Below, piece by piece: positions 26,987 through 35,174 of a stretch of DNA of 59,722 nt. The translations under genes and the position numbers were made by a program. The stretch lies in contig JAIBAE010000020.1 of the NCBI GenBank assembly GCA_019695345.1, forward strand, positions 1 through 59,722. Direction: 5' to 3'. The notes beneath the pieces are model-generated. The model saw only the letters and a list, made by a program, of their open reading frames with translations. It did no database searches and was not told the origin of the DNA. The stretch comes from Bacteroidota bacterium. GTDB taxonomy: Bacteria > Bacteroidota > Ignavibacteria > Kapaibacteriales > NICIL-2. Each line of letters starts with the position of its first letter. The first letter of the stretch is position 1.

Positions 26987-28909
26987 CTACTGTGCTTTTA
27001 CAATTTTCCGAACTGCGTACCCAAACTTTGTATTGATACGAATAAAGTAACTACCCGATGCAACTTGCTGTAATGGTACGGTGATAGTATGAGTTCCTTC
27101 GGTTTGTACACCAAGTGTGTTACGTTGTATAACATTACCCTGTACATCGGTAAGGATATATTCTACATCCGATGGCGCAGCTAAAGCAAATGAAATCTGA
27201 GTATTTCCAACTGCCGGATTTGGTTGCGCTTCTTGTACACTAAGTTCATCGCTTACCGGAGTAATCTCTTCTGCCCCTAACGGAAATAATTCAGGATTGC
27301 TACTAATAGAAACCTTAGCCATATATATTCTCATAGCTTGGCTTCTGCCATCGCCCCAAAATGGTACAGCAAAATTTTCCGTCATGAGTAGTTGATTATA
27401 CTCACCCATACCAAATTCATTTTGACCTGTAAATGTACTATACACTGTTGGTGCATTAGTAACAGCAAAGTTTTTTATGAATGTTTTCCCTCCATCAAAC
27501 GAATACGTCATGTAGTAATCTGCATTAATGTCCGATGGATCTTCTCTGCGGTCGTGCCATGCAATGCCAATAACACCGTTTTTATTAACGGCTATGGTGG
27601 GATATGCCTGAGTTGCTGTCTGGTTTGAAGTTTTATCGTCGTTTACAACAACCGCAGGCAACCACGTTTCACCACCGTTTGTAGAACGGGAAAAGTAAAT
27701 ATCTAACCCTTTCCCTTCATCTTTAGATACACCAACGGCGGTCCATACGCAATACACATTACCTTTATAGGGGCTATCGGTAAATTTATCACACGCAATT
27801 TGTGGTAATGTCTGCACTCGGGCAATTCCGGTTGGGGCTGTTGGAGGTTTAACACCGCCTGCTGGGTCTTGTGCAAGAAAATACGCATTACTTACTTTCA
27901 CCTCGGGCAAAAACGATGCCCCGCCATCTTTTGAAACCATTTGCCATACTTCCATTTGCTTAAACTCTTTATCAGTTTCATGCGAGCCAACAAAGCTTGC
28001 GTGAACCCACCCCTTATCATCCACATCAATACTTGTAAACTGATTAAACGTGTAATCTTTGTTTTTGGGACGTAAGGTTTGGTCGGTAAATCCTGTTGCA
28101 TTTGCAGGTTTTATACGTACACCAATTCTTTCTTCACCGGGGGCAGTGTGTAGTAACGAACAATATAAATTGTTTTTGTAAGGTGAGTCTGATATATCAC
28201 ACATCATCCATTGTTTATCGGCAACAACAGAATTCAATTGGTCTTGTACCAATATATTTCCCATTAACACAGCATCATCGGTTGTATTTCTGTTCCATGT
28301 TGCCCCACCATCGGAAGAATGTATCCAATACATTGCCATCGGCAGCTCGGTAAATCCGCCTTCGCTGTACAGGTTAATCCACGAAAAATACAACTTGCCA
28401 TTTGCATCGTAAGCAAACATCGGGTCACCACCTCCTAAAACAAATGCACCTGTGTTTTTAGGTCCGGGTTTGTAGGTGGACTTTCTCCATGTTGTTCCAA
28501 AGTCTTTGGTATAATATAACGGCATATACATTCCTGTACTTGTATTAATGCCATTAGCAGAACACACCATATTATTATTATCAATTGGATTTAATGCCGC
28601 ATGAATTTCCGATTCCTGATTATTTCCAACAGTCACCTTTTTATTAACATCGGTGGCAGCCAGTATTACTTCATCTTCCTCACGAATAACTGGTTCTATT
28701 GTACTGCCACTTGCTCTACGAGCCTGTTCATCAGCAATTCTTTTACGAAGAACTTCCTCAGCTTGTTTCGGGTTACACCGTAGCTTTTCTTCAAAGATGT
28801 TATTCAGCACACGGCGTTTATTTATTGCCTTAGCAGAATCAACTGCACTTTGACTAAATGTATTGGTAGTAGCTATTGTTAACAGCAAGAGTATTGCAGA
28901 GTATTTCAT
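26987..28909 (-). CDS. T9SS-secreted sialidase-fold (BNR repeat) protein
   Basis: 640 residues from ATG 28909, where the signal peptide MKYSAILLLLTIATTNTFSQ begins. A longer frame starting at 29014 would translate F1 copy 24 and has no signal peptide. After a charged helical segment (about 25-75), a six-bladed sialidase-like propeller shows Asp-box motifs: SSDGGATWNR, SKDGGASFLP, STNGGETWLP and SFDGGKTFIK. The tail (AQPNPAVGNTQISF, DVQGNVIQ, GSYFIRI) is a type IX sorting domain. The fold fits exo-sialidases but also many non-enzymatic surface proteins. The catalytic Arg triad cannot be confirmed by eye, so activity is uncertain. Confidence 0.88.
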   Translation of the reverse strand: MKYSAILLLLTIATTNTFSQSAVDSAKAINKRRVLNNIFEEKLRCNPKQAEEVLRKRIADEQARRASGSTIEPVIREEDEVILAATDVNKKVTVGNNQESEIHAALNPIDNNNMVCSANGINTSTGMYMPLYYTKDFGTTWRKSTYKPGPKNTGAFVLGGGDPMFAYDANGKLYFSWINLYSEGGFTELPMAMYWIHSSDGGATWNRNTTDDAVLMGNILVQDQLNSVVADKQWMMCDISDSPYKNNLYCSLLHTAPGEERIGVRIKPANATGFTDQTLRPKNKDYTFNQFTSIDVDDKGWVHASFVGSHETDKEFKQMEVWQMVSKDGGASFLPEVKVSNAYFLAQDPAGGVKPPTAPTGIARVQTLPQIACDKFTDSPYKGNVYCVWTAVGVSKDEGKGLDIYFSRSTNGGETWLPAVVVNDDKTSNQTATQAYPTIAVNKNGVIGIAWHDRREDPSDINADYYMTYSFDGGKTFIKNFAVTNAPTVYSTFTGQNEFGMGEYNQLLMTENFAVPFWGDGRSQAMRIYMAKVSISSNPELFPLGAEEITPVSDELSVQEAQPNPAVGNTQISFALAAPSDVEYILTDVQGNVIQRNTLGVQTEGTHTITVPLQQVASGSYFIRINTKFGYAVRKIVKAQ

Positions 28910-28940
28910 ATATACCTTATTACATGAATAAATTATTTTC

Positions 28941-28996
28941 TTTGTTTCGCCGCACCAAACAACAGTTGCACTAACGTACCTTGTGCTGCGCGGAAA
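28941..28996 (-). repeat. F1 repeat copy 24 (degenerate)
   Basis: On the plus strand a TTTGTTTCGCCGCACC left end and a GCGCGGAAAGAACC right end; CCGC pairs with GCGG. It lies between the true start of the sialidase-like gene and the phosphatase stop. Confidence 0.55.
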
Positions 28997-29006
28997 GAAC
29001 CGTAGC

Positions 29007-31625
29007 TTATACACCGTCGTTTACCGTGACGATTTCGGGTTCATCCGATTGAACATTTGTTTCCGTACCCGTTACTTTCACTACAACAATCGTTAAATCA
29101 TCAAACAACGCCGAATCTCCTCTGAACTCACTAACTGCCTGAACTAAATTATCCTGAATAGTTTGCGAAGGGAAAGCCCTGAACACATTTACAACATTAC
29201 ACAATACTTCGGTTCCAAACTCTTCGCGTTTACTATTAATGGCTTCATTCAACCCATCCGAGAAAAACACAAAACTGCTGGATTCCTGTAAAGGTATGGT
29301 AACTTCATCAATACATTTTTCAAATGTAGTACTGTGCGTTAACCCTATTCCCAATCCTTTCGATGAAATAAACGAGGTGCTTGCCGCAGTAACCATAAGC
29401 GGTTTTGTATGTCCGGCACGGCATATATGCACTACTCTCTCCTCGGTATCAAACAAAGCCAGAACCATAGTAACATACGTATTGCGTTCCATGCCTTCAA
29501 AAATATGCCTGTTAACATGAATCAACATTTCTTTTGGTGTTGTAAAGCTATGTGCAGCAAGCTGCATCATACCCTGAATCTTACTCATATATAAAGCCGC
29601 GCTCATTCCCTTACCCGATACATCGCCTACCACAACCAACAACCGTGTTGGCGAAAGCCGTATCAAATCGTAAAAATCACCACCTACAATCTCGGCAGGT
29701 AACGATACCCCGCTCACATCCAGACCATGCACCACCGGCGGACTCTTTGGCAATAACCCTTGCTGTATTCTCCGCGCAAGTGCAAGTGAGTCTTCCATCT
29801 TTTGTTTTTGCACTTCAGATTCATGCAATCGTGCATTTTCAAATGCAATTGCTGCCTGGCTTGCCACCGTCATCAACAGGTCAATATCTTCCTGGCTAAA
29901 TCCTTTCCCCGAACGTTTCTTACCAACAGCAATTACGCCAATCACTTCTTCCTTAACTAACATTGGCACAGCAAGCACAATATGTTTTTCGTGCATAATG
30001 TTTTCATCGCGTTGTTTTTTGCTAACGGGGTTAGGATGATGCTCTATGTATAATGGTGATTTCTGTTGTTGTAACTCATCAAACAAACTACCGCTTTCAT
30101 CGCCAAGTGCTGGTAAGGCATTTTCATGTAACTCAGGTGGTTCAAACTCGGTAAAGCGCTCTTCGTTTAACATAATTGCCAAACGCTCCAAGTGCATGGT
30201 ACCGCGTAACCGTACCGATAGCGCATCAACAATCTGGGTAAAGTTTATCAGTCCCGGTAATTCTCTGCTTAACTCCAGTAATGCTTTTTGGTAGTTAATA
30301 CGTTCCTGATAAAACAGTTTAGCAACCCAATCTTCGGTTTTGCGTTTAATTGGCTCAATCATTAATGCCAGTATTACAAAGGCAACAATAGTTACCCCAA
30401 GGTTATTGCTAAAACCACCTTCCAATCCAAACAATCCGGCTATTACACCACCAATAAATGTACTGAAAATTGACACAATCAATAAATAACTTGCCGCAAC
30501 TACCGTAGTTACAACAGCAAAGATGATACTTCGCTCTACAATTATACTTATATCCATCAACCCGTAACGGAAGATTGCATACCCCAAGGTAATAGGCGGT
30601 GCTGCAAACAAAATCACCGGCAGCAGTAACTCTTGTTTGGTATATAACGCAAACGGAACACTAACCTGAATAACAATAAAATAGATAATGGCAAGTATTG
30701 CAATAGAGAAACCTATCAGTATTGGTCGTAGCGGACGTCGCTCGTTTTTTTTAATCTCGTTAAAATAGCTCTCGGTAAACGTAAACAAACCGGCAGGATA
30801 AAATGAAATAACCAATATCTGGCTTAAGCCACCCATAATAGCAAACACTATTCTGGCAACCTCAACCTGATGCGAACCAAACCTGATATTCGTAACAAAC
30901 GTGCCTATAATGGTAAAAATAGAAAGCACATAAAGCCCTCTGCGTAGCCACACATTATCGGCGGCTTTACGCCGTACAGGAAAATGAAAAAAGAACTGTA
31001 TCTGTTGTGGAAGTGCGTATATCAGAAGCGTAATGGCTGATATAAATATCAATGTTTGTACTAAAGGGATGTTACCTGCAATCAAGCGGACACTACCGTT
31101 AAACGCAAACGTAAACACAAAGCCCGTAGCAAAGCAGTAATTAGCAAACCGTTGCTGTAACTCACCTTTGGGTTTAGATCGTATAGCCACAACTCCAATA
31201 ATCAGGTAAGCCATACTCATAATAAACAATGCAATCCATAATGGATTCACAACCTTTATTATTCTAACATTTAAATCAAGTTCTGTACTCCCACGCTTTA
31301 CATGATACACCGCAGAGCTACCGGAACGTACTTGATTAATCAGCGACATGGCCTGCCCAAATACAAACCGTTTCTTGTTAATGCTAATTAATGTATCACC
31401 ATCCTGAACACCTGCCATTGCCGTTACACCACCGGGCTTTACACGGGTTATATATATAAGCGAATCGTTTGTTTTTACCGGAAGCCATGCACATTCGTCA
31501 TTATGCTCGGAGTTGATATTTATCTTCACAAAAATCACAACACAACAAATACCAATGGCAAATGCAGCCGCTGTATAAAGCAACGTAATTGTACGCCCGG
31601 AAAACCGTTCTAAAAATCGAATCAT
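29007..31625 (-). CDS. Membrane PDZ-GAF-SpoIIE serine phosphatase (PP2C type)
   Basis: 872 residues. One membrane helix (about 13-33) comes first, then a PDZ-like domain (about 45-115: ITRVKPGGVTAMAGVQDGDTL). Seven or eight membrane helices follow (about 130-420), then a GAF domain (about 440-600) and a C-terminal SpoIIE/RsbU phosphatase (about 625-850). Metal-binding motifs GGDFYD, GDVSGKG, SDGLNEA and DDLT are intact. Such enzymes dephosphorylate STAS antagonists in partner-switching pathways in response to signals; the PDZ and membrane part would sense envelope conditions. A STAS protein is encoded at 1129-1461. A sensor-propeller gene lies 179 bp upstream in the same direction. Confidence 0.92.
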   Translation of the reverse strand: MIRFLERFSGRTITLLYTAAAFAIGICCVVIFVKININSEHNDECAWLPVKTNDSLIYITRVKPGGVTAMAGVQDGDTLISINKKRFVFGQAMSLINQVRSGSSAVYHVKRGSTELDLNVRIIKVVNPLWIALFIMSMAYLIIGVVAIRSKPKGELQQRFANYCFATGFVFTFAFNGSVRLIAGNIPLVQTLIFISAITLLIYALPQQIQFFFHFPVRRKAADNVWLRRGLYVLSIFTIIGTFVTNIRFGSHQVEVARIVFAIMGGLSQILVISFYPAGLFTFTESYFNEIKKNERRPLRPILIGFSIAILAIIYFIVIQVSVPFALYTKQELLLPVILFAAPPITLGYAIFRYGLMDISIIVERSIIFAVVTTVVAASYLLIVSIFSTFIGGVIAGLFGLEGGFSNNLGVTIVAFVILALMIEPIKRKTEDWVAKLFYQERINYQKALLELSRELPGLINFTQIVDALSVRLRGTMHLERLAIMLNEERFTEFEPPELHENALPALGDESGSLFDELQQQKSPLYIEHHPNPVSKKQRDENIMHEKHIVLAVPMLVKEEVIGVIAVGKKRSGKGFSQEDIDLLMTVASQAAIAFENARLHESEVQKQKMEDSLALARRIQQGLLPKSPPVVHGLDVSGVSLPAEIVGGDFYDLIRLSPTRLLVVVGDVSGKGMSAALYMSKIQGMMQLAAHSFTTPKEMLIHVNRHIFEGMERNTYVTMVLALFDTEERVVHICRAGHTKPLMVTAASTSFISSKGLGIGLTHSTTFEKCIDEVTIPLQESSSFVFFSDGLNEAINSKREEFGTEVLCNVVNVFRAFPSQTIQDNLVQAVSEFRGDSALFDDLTIVVVKVTGTETNVQSDEPEIVTVNDGV

Positions 31626-31702
31626 AAGCCTGCAATAAAATGGTACCGCAAACTACATAAGCTAACGTTAAACGGCAACCTACATTATCCACACTTCATT
31701 TT

Positions 31703-31767
31703 TTTGCTATCGCCGGACGGCTCCGAGTGTTACACATACAACAAACCGTATCCTGCCGGAAAGAACC
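31703..31767 (+). repeat. F1 repeat copy 11
   Basis: TTTTTGCTATCGCCGGACGG with left arm CGGC (31718-31721), right end TGCCGGAAAGAACC (arm 31754-31758). It lies between the phosphatase start and the propeller gene. Confidence 0.75.
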
Positions 31768-31803
31768 ATGCTTTATAACATAACCCAAACAGAAAATTCA
31801 TTA

Positions 31804-32865
31804 TTAAAATGTAACCTTTGTAAAAGACATTCCATTACATGTATAAACGGTATCGCTGCCATCAACAAACCAGAGCTCGCCTTTTTTATCTTTGTAAATT
31901 GCTCGGATTGAATTTGCACCAAGTCCATCTTTTGTGGTATAATTGGTGAGTGTTGTACCGTCGTATTTCCAGACTCCGGCATCAATCGTTCCAATCCACA
32001 GATTTCCGTTCTTATCTTCATTAATGGCAAAAACGCGCGCCATTGTTCCTAATTTGTCGGCAAACTTACCCTTAGCCAAAAACTCCGGGTTACCCAAACC
32101 TTTTTCGACGGTGATATTAGTAAGTGTTGTTCCATCGTATCTAAACAATCCTGCGCCATTGTTTCCAAACCACCAAACACCGGCTTTATCCTGAAACACA
32201 GCCCGCACTGCCGGACCCGTTAATCCTTTTTCGTTGATGTATGTTCGTGTTTTACCATCGTATATACAAATCCCTTTTTCCTGCATTCCAAACCAAGCTT
32301 TGCCATCTGTATCAATCATACTGGAGTACATTCCGTACGGACGGTATAAGGTATAGGTTTCCGGTTTGTATGAATCCGGATGTATCACAAAATTTGTGAA
32401 GGTATTACCATCGTAATAACAAATGCTATTCAGATTGTTAAAGAACAATCCGCCCCTTTTGAACTGCACAGAACCCATTGGTGCATTTTTTATGGTTTTG
32501 GTTTGATTAGTAAACATGAGTCCGTTGTAACTACAAACTCCATCGCGGGTTGAAAACCATAACGTACCATGTATATCTTCCTGAATTGTAAACACAAAAT
32601 TGCAGCACAGTCCATCTTGTTCAGTAAACTGTACTATCTCTTTTCCATCGTATCGGAATACACCCTCGCTATTGCTCGCAAACCAGTAGTTGTTATTTCT
32701 ATCCTGAAAAATGCAATCAAGCTCTTTCCCAAGCTTTGGAACAACTTTACCAGAATGCATTGGTGTTTTTAGGTTGTGCGCAGTAGTTGGCTGTGGTGTG
32801 CGTAATACACCAAGCATTGTATACGTAACAACAGTAATAGCAATAAATACTGTAATGAATTTCAT
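31804..32865 (-). CDS. Exported two-component-regulator-type propeller protein
   Basis: 353 residues from ATG 32865 (ATG 32874 also possible). A signal peptide or anchor covers residues 1-20. The body is a run of Reg_prop-type units with consensus NGxLWFGTxxxGVxxYDGxxxTxYTxxDGL: WFASNSEGVFRYDGK, WFSTRDGVCSYNG, WFGMQEKGICIYDGK, WFGNNGAGLFRYDGT and WIGTIDAGVWKYDGT. In Bacteroidota such units form the periplasmic sensor of hybrid histidine kinases. Here the kinase part is absent, so it is a stand-alone propeller. Being next to the PDZ-GAF-SpoIIE phosphatase, it might act as its periplasmic partner, which is inference. Confidence 0.85.
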   Translation of the reverse strand: MKFITVFIAITVVTYTMLGVLRTPQPTTAHNLKTPMHSGKVVPKLGKELDCIFQDRNNNYWFASNSEGVFRYDGKEIVQFTEQDGLCCNFVFTIQEDIHGTLWFSTRDGVCSYNGLMFTNQTKTIKNAPMGSVQFKRGGLFFNNLNSICYYDGNTFTNFVIHPDSYKPETYTLYRPYGMYSSMIDTDGKAWFGMQEKGICIYDGKTRTYINEKGLTGPAVRAVFQDKAGVWWFGNNGAGLFRYDGTTLTNITVEKGLGNPEFLAKGKFADKLGTMARVFAINEDKNGNLWIGTIDAGVWKYDGTTLTNYTTKDGLGANSIRAIYKDKKGELWFVDGSDTVYTCNGMSFTKVTF

Positions 32866-32997
32866 GGTAAACACCTCCCCCGAATGGTATGTAGTTAACT
32901 ATATTGCTGTACAACTTACAACTATTTACAGTTATGTATTTCTGTATGGTTTGTGGTTTAACATTGCATTTGGAAGGTTTAAGAGAAAACAACTACT

Positions 32998-33059
32998 CCT
33001 TCCCGCAACACAAGGGTTGTTGCAGGAAGGAGGTTGGGTGCGGTCAGGCGATAGCAAAA
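32998..33059 (-). repeat. F1 repeat copy 12
   Basis: CCTTCCCGCA (arm 33003-33007) to TGCGGTCAGGCGATAGCAA (arm 33039-33043). It starts 6 bp after the stop of the VIT-VWA gene. An internal CAAGGG..GTTGTTGC segment gives a further hairpin. Confidence 0.75.
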
Positions 33060-33064
33060 AAAAT

Positions 33065-35083
33065 CTATTGTTTTACCAGTACACTTCTGCGTGTATGGTT
33101 GCCAATGGTGATTTCGGCAAAGTAGATTCCGTTTGCCACTGGTGCGCCGCGTAAGTCAGTACCATTCCATTCTATGGTATTGTTGCCTTGTTGTAATGTT
33201 CCATCTATTACAATGCAAACAAGGTTGCCAAGTTCGTCGTAGATTTTGATTACAACATGTTGTGTGGTTTGGAGTGAGAGTGATAATGCTGTTGTTGTTG
33301 TAAAGGGATTGGGATATGCCTGAACGTTGAGTTGTTCGTTTTTGATTTTTTCTTCTACATCCGATACAGTTCCGCCGCCACTGTTGTTTCCGGGGTCGGA
33401 GAAGTTGGTAAATGGTGTTACTATGCCGTATTTAAGACCAAGGCGAATTACTTCTTCCTTCCACTCTTTCCAGCGGTTTGTCTGCCCGCCTTCGCGAGTC
33501 ATGAGTACAAGCAATACGTCAATTTTTTTCTTAGCCCATACTTTAGGTACAAAACGGTTAACAAGGGAATCGCCTGTAAAGGTTACATTGTAGTTGTACG
33601 TTACATCTTTGCCTTCCGTCCCTTTACCTGTTAGAGTTACTGTTGCGTTGCCGGCAGTTTTGTATCTGCCGCATACTACTAACTGTTCGCCCACAAATAT
33701 ATCGGGTAGTTGTTGCGGGTAAATTTCAAACACCTCGGTTGGAGCAAATGCAATTGCAATGTTTTGAAGCAAGGGATTTTTGATTTTGTTAAAGAACCCT
33801 GAGATTTTACTTCCGGTGTTTTCAGTTTGTGTAATAAAATCGGCAAAGCCATTGTTGCCCAGTGCTATATCGGTAAGCAGTTGCTTGTTTACATCGTTAC
33901 CAATACCAAATACAAAAATGCGTACGTTTTGTTTGTTCTGTGCTTTCACAACATCGGTTTTAACGTCGGCAATTCCATCGGTAAGAAATATGATGATGTT
34001 TGATGTTTCTTGGTTGATATATTGAGAAAGACCGTTTGTAAGTGCGTCTTGTATATTAGTTCCACCCCTAACGGTTAGTGACTGTATATAACTCACAGCC
34101 AGAGCAATCTCGGTTGAAGTTGCAGATACCGGTGTTTGTTTATAACGCATTGGCATATCGCTAAATGGGATGATATTAAATTCATCGGCTGCATTGAGAT
34201 GTTGTATGCAATAGATTGCTGCTTCTTTTGCTTGCTGTAGTTTAACGCCATCCATACTTCCGGATACATCAATAATAAACGTGAATACCTTTTTCAGGAT
34301 TTTATCGGATTGCGTTTTTGGGTCGGGTTCAATTAACAACGTAAAATAACCATCTTCGCCTGCCGGTTTGGATGATAGCAATGTTGCACCAAGGTCTGTT
34401 TGGCTAACAGCGTAATGAATTACAATGTTTGTGGTCATGGCAGACTTTAACAGTTCAACTCCACCACGAGATGAATTCTGTGTTGTGGTAAAAGTGAGTT
34501 TAGAGAGATTACCTGTAACAGCATTTATACCTTTTTGCGATGTAATAGAACATGTAAAACCAAGAGTAGCCTGTGCAGTTACATACCCTTTATACGAAAA
34601 CGGATATTCATAGATCATCTCTGCATTTTCGTACGGAAGTAACTCGATGTAGGTGAGTTCGGCAATTAGCGTATCTGTTACAGAAAGTGTATCCTTTACC
34701 GTTAACACAAATGGTGTATTACCAATGATATTAGTGAAGAATACATCTTGCGCACCACCCGAATTCCCTTTAATTGTATCCTGTGCTTTACCTTCTAAGG
34801 TTGCGGTACGCCATGTACCTGCTTGCTTAAAACGTATCTGCGTAACAACAGCACTTGCATTTAACGGAAACGCATATTGCAGTACTGCTCTTTTTCCTGT
34901 AGTATTAAGAAAAACCTGTGTACTAACGGTAGTAGCAATCTGGTTATTGATGTCCGTTTGTACCAACACACTTTGTGGGTAGAGGTACGTATTTGTTGCA
35001 TTCAACACTTTACAAACGCCATCGGCAAGTAGTGCAGTGGTGGTGAATGCAAACACAAGAATTATACTATAGATTGTTTTCAT
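33065..35083 (-). CDS. T9SS-secreted VIT-VWA protein (paralog 1)
   Basis: 672 residues, signal peptide about 1-20. A VIT domain (about 25-150) is followed by a von Willebrand A domain with an intact MIDAS (FTFIIDVSGSMDGVKLQ; later FLTDGIADV), then beta-rich sequence. The type IX sorting tail reads AYPNPFTTTTALSLSL, YDELGNLV and ANGIYFAEI. VIT-VWA proteins bind metal and are adhesive or matrix-associated, as in eukaryotic inter-alpha-inhibitor heavy chains; no catalytic role is implied. It follows its paralog on the same strand after 91 bp that contain a hairpin. Confidence 0.9.
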   Translation of the reverse strand: MKTIYSIILVFAFTTTALLADGVCKVLNATNTYLYPQSVLVQTDINNQIATTVSTQVFLNTTGKRAVLQYAFPLNASAVVTQIRFKQAGTWRTATLEGKAQDTIKGNSGGAQDVFFTNIIGNTPFVLTVKDTLSVTDTLIAELTYIELLPYENAEMIYEYPFSYKGYVTAQATLGFTCSITSQKGINAVTGNLSKLTFTTTQNSSRGGVELLKSAMTTNIVIHYAVSQTDLGATLLSSKPAGEDGYFTLLIEPDPKTQSDKILKKVFTFIIDVSGSMDGVKLQQAKEAAIYCIQHLNAADEFNIIPFSDMPMRYKQTPVSATSTEIALAVSYIQSLTVRGGTNIQDALTNGLSQYINQETSNIIIFLTDGIADVKTDVVKAQNKQNVRIFVFGIGNDVNKQLLTDIALGNNGFADFITQTENTGSKISGFFNKIKNPLLQNIAIAFAPTEVFEIYPQQLPDIFVGEQLVVCGRYKTAGNATVTLTGKGTEGKDVTYNYNVTFTGDSLVNRFVPKVWAKKKIDVLLVLMTREGGQTNRWKEWKEEVIRLGLKYGIVTPFTNFSDPGNNSGGGTVSDVEEKIKNEQLNVQAYPNPFTTTTALSLSLQTTQHVVIKIYDELGNLVCIVIDGTLQQGNNTIEWNGTDLRGAPVANGIYFAEITIGNHTRRSVLVKQ

Positions 35084-35114
35084 GATAGTGTTCCTTTATA
35101 TTAATTCAAGCCCG

Positions 35115-35158
35115 GGCGGAGAACATGGGATATGGGGAGAGCAAGTTTGTTCTCCGCC
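35115..35158. repeat. Intercistronic inverted repeat between the VIT-VWA genes
   Basis: GGCGGAGAAC (35115-35124) and GTTCTCCGCC (35149-35158) are perfect 10 bp arms around a 24 nt loop. No T run follows, so it may be a processing or attenuation site. Confidence 0.6.
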
Positions 35159-35174
35159 TGACCTGAAAGTGTTG

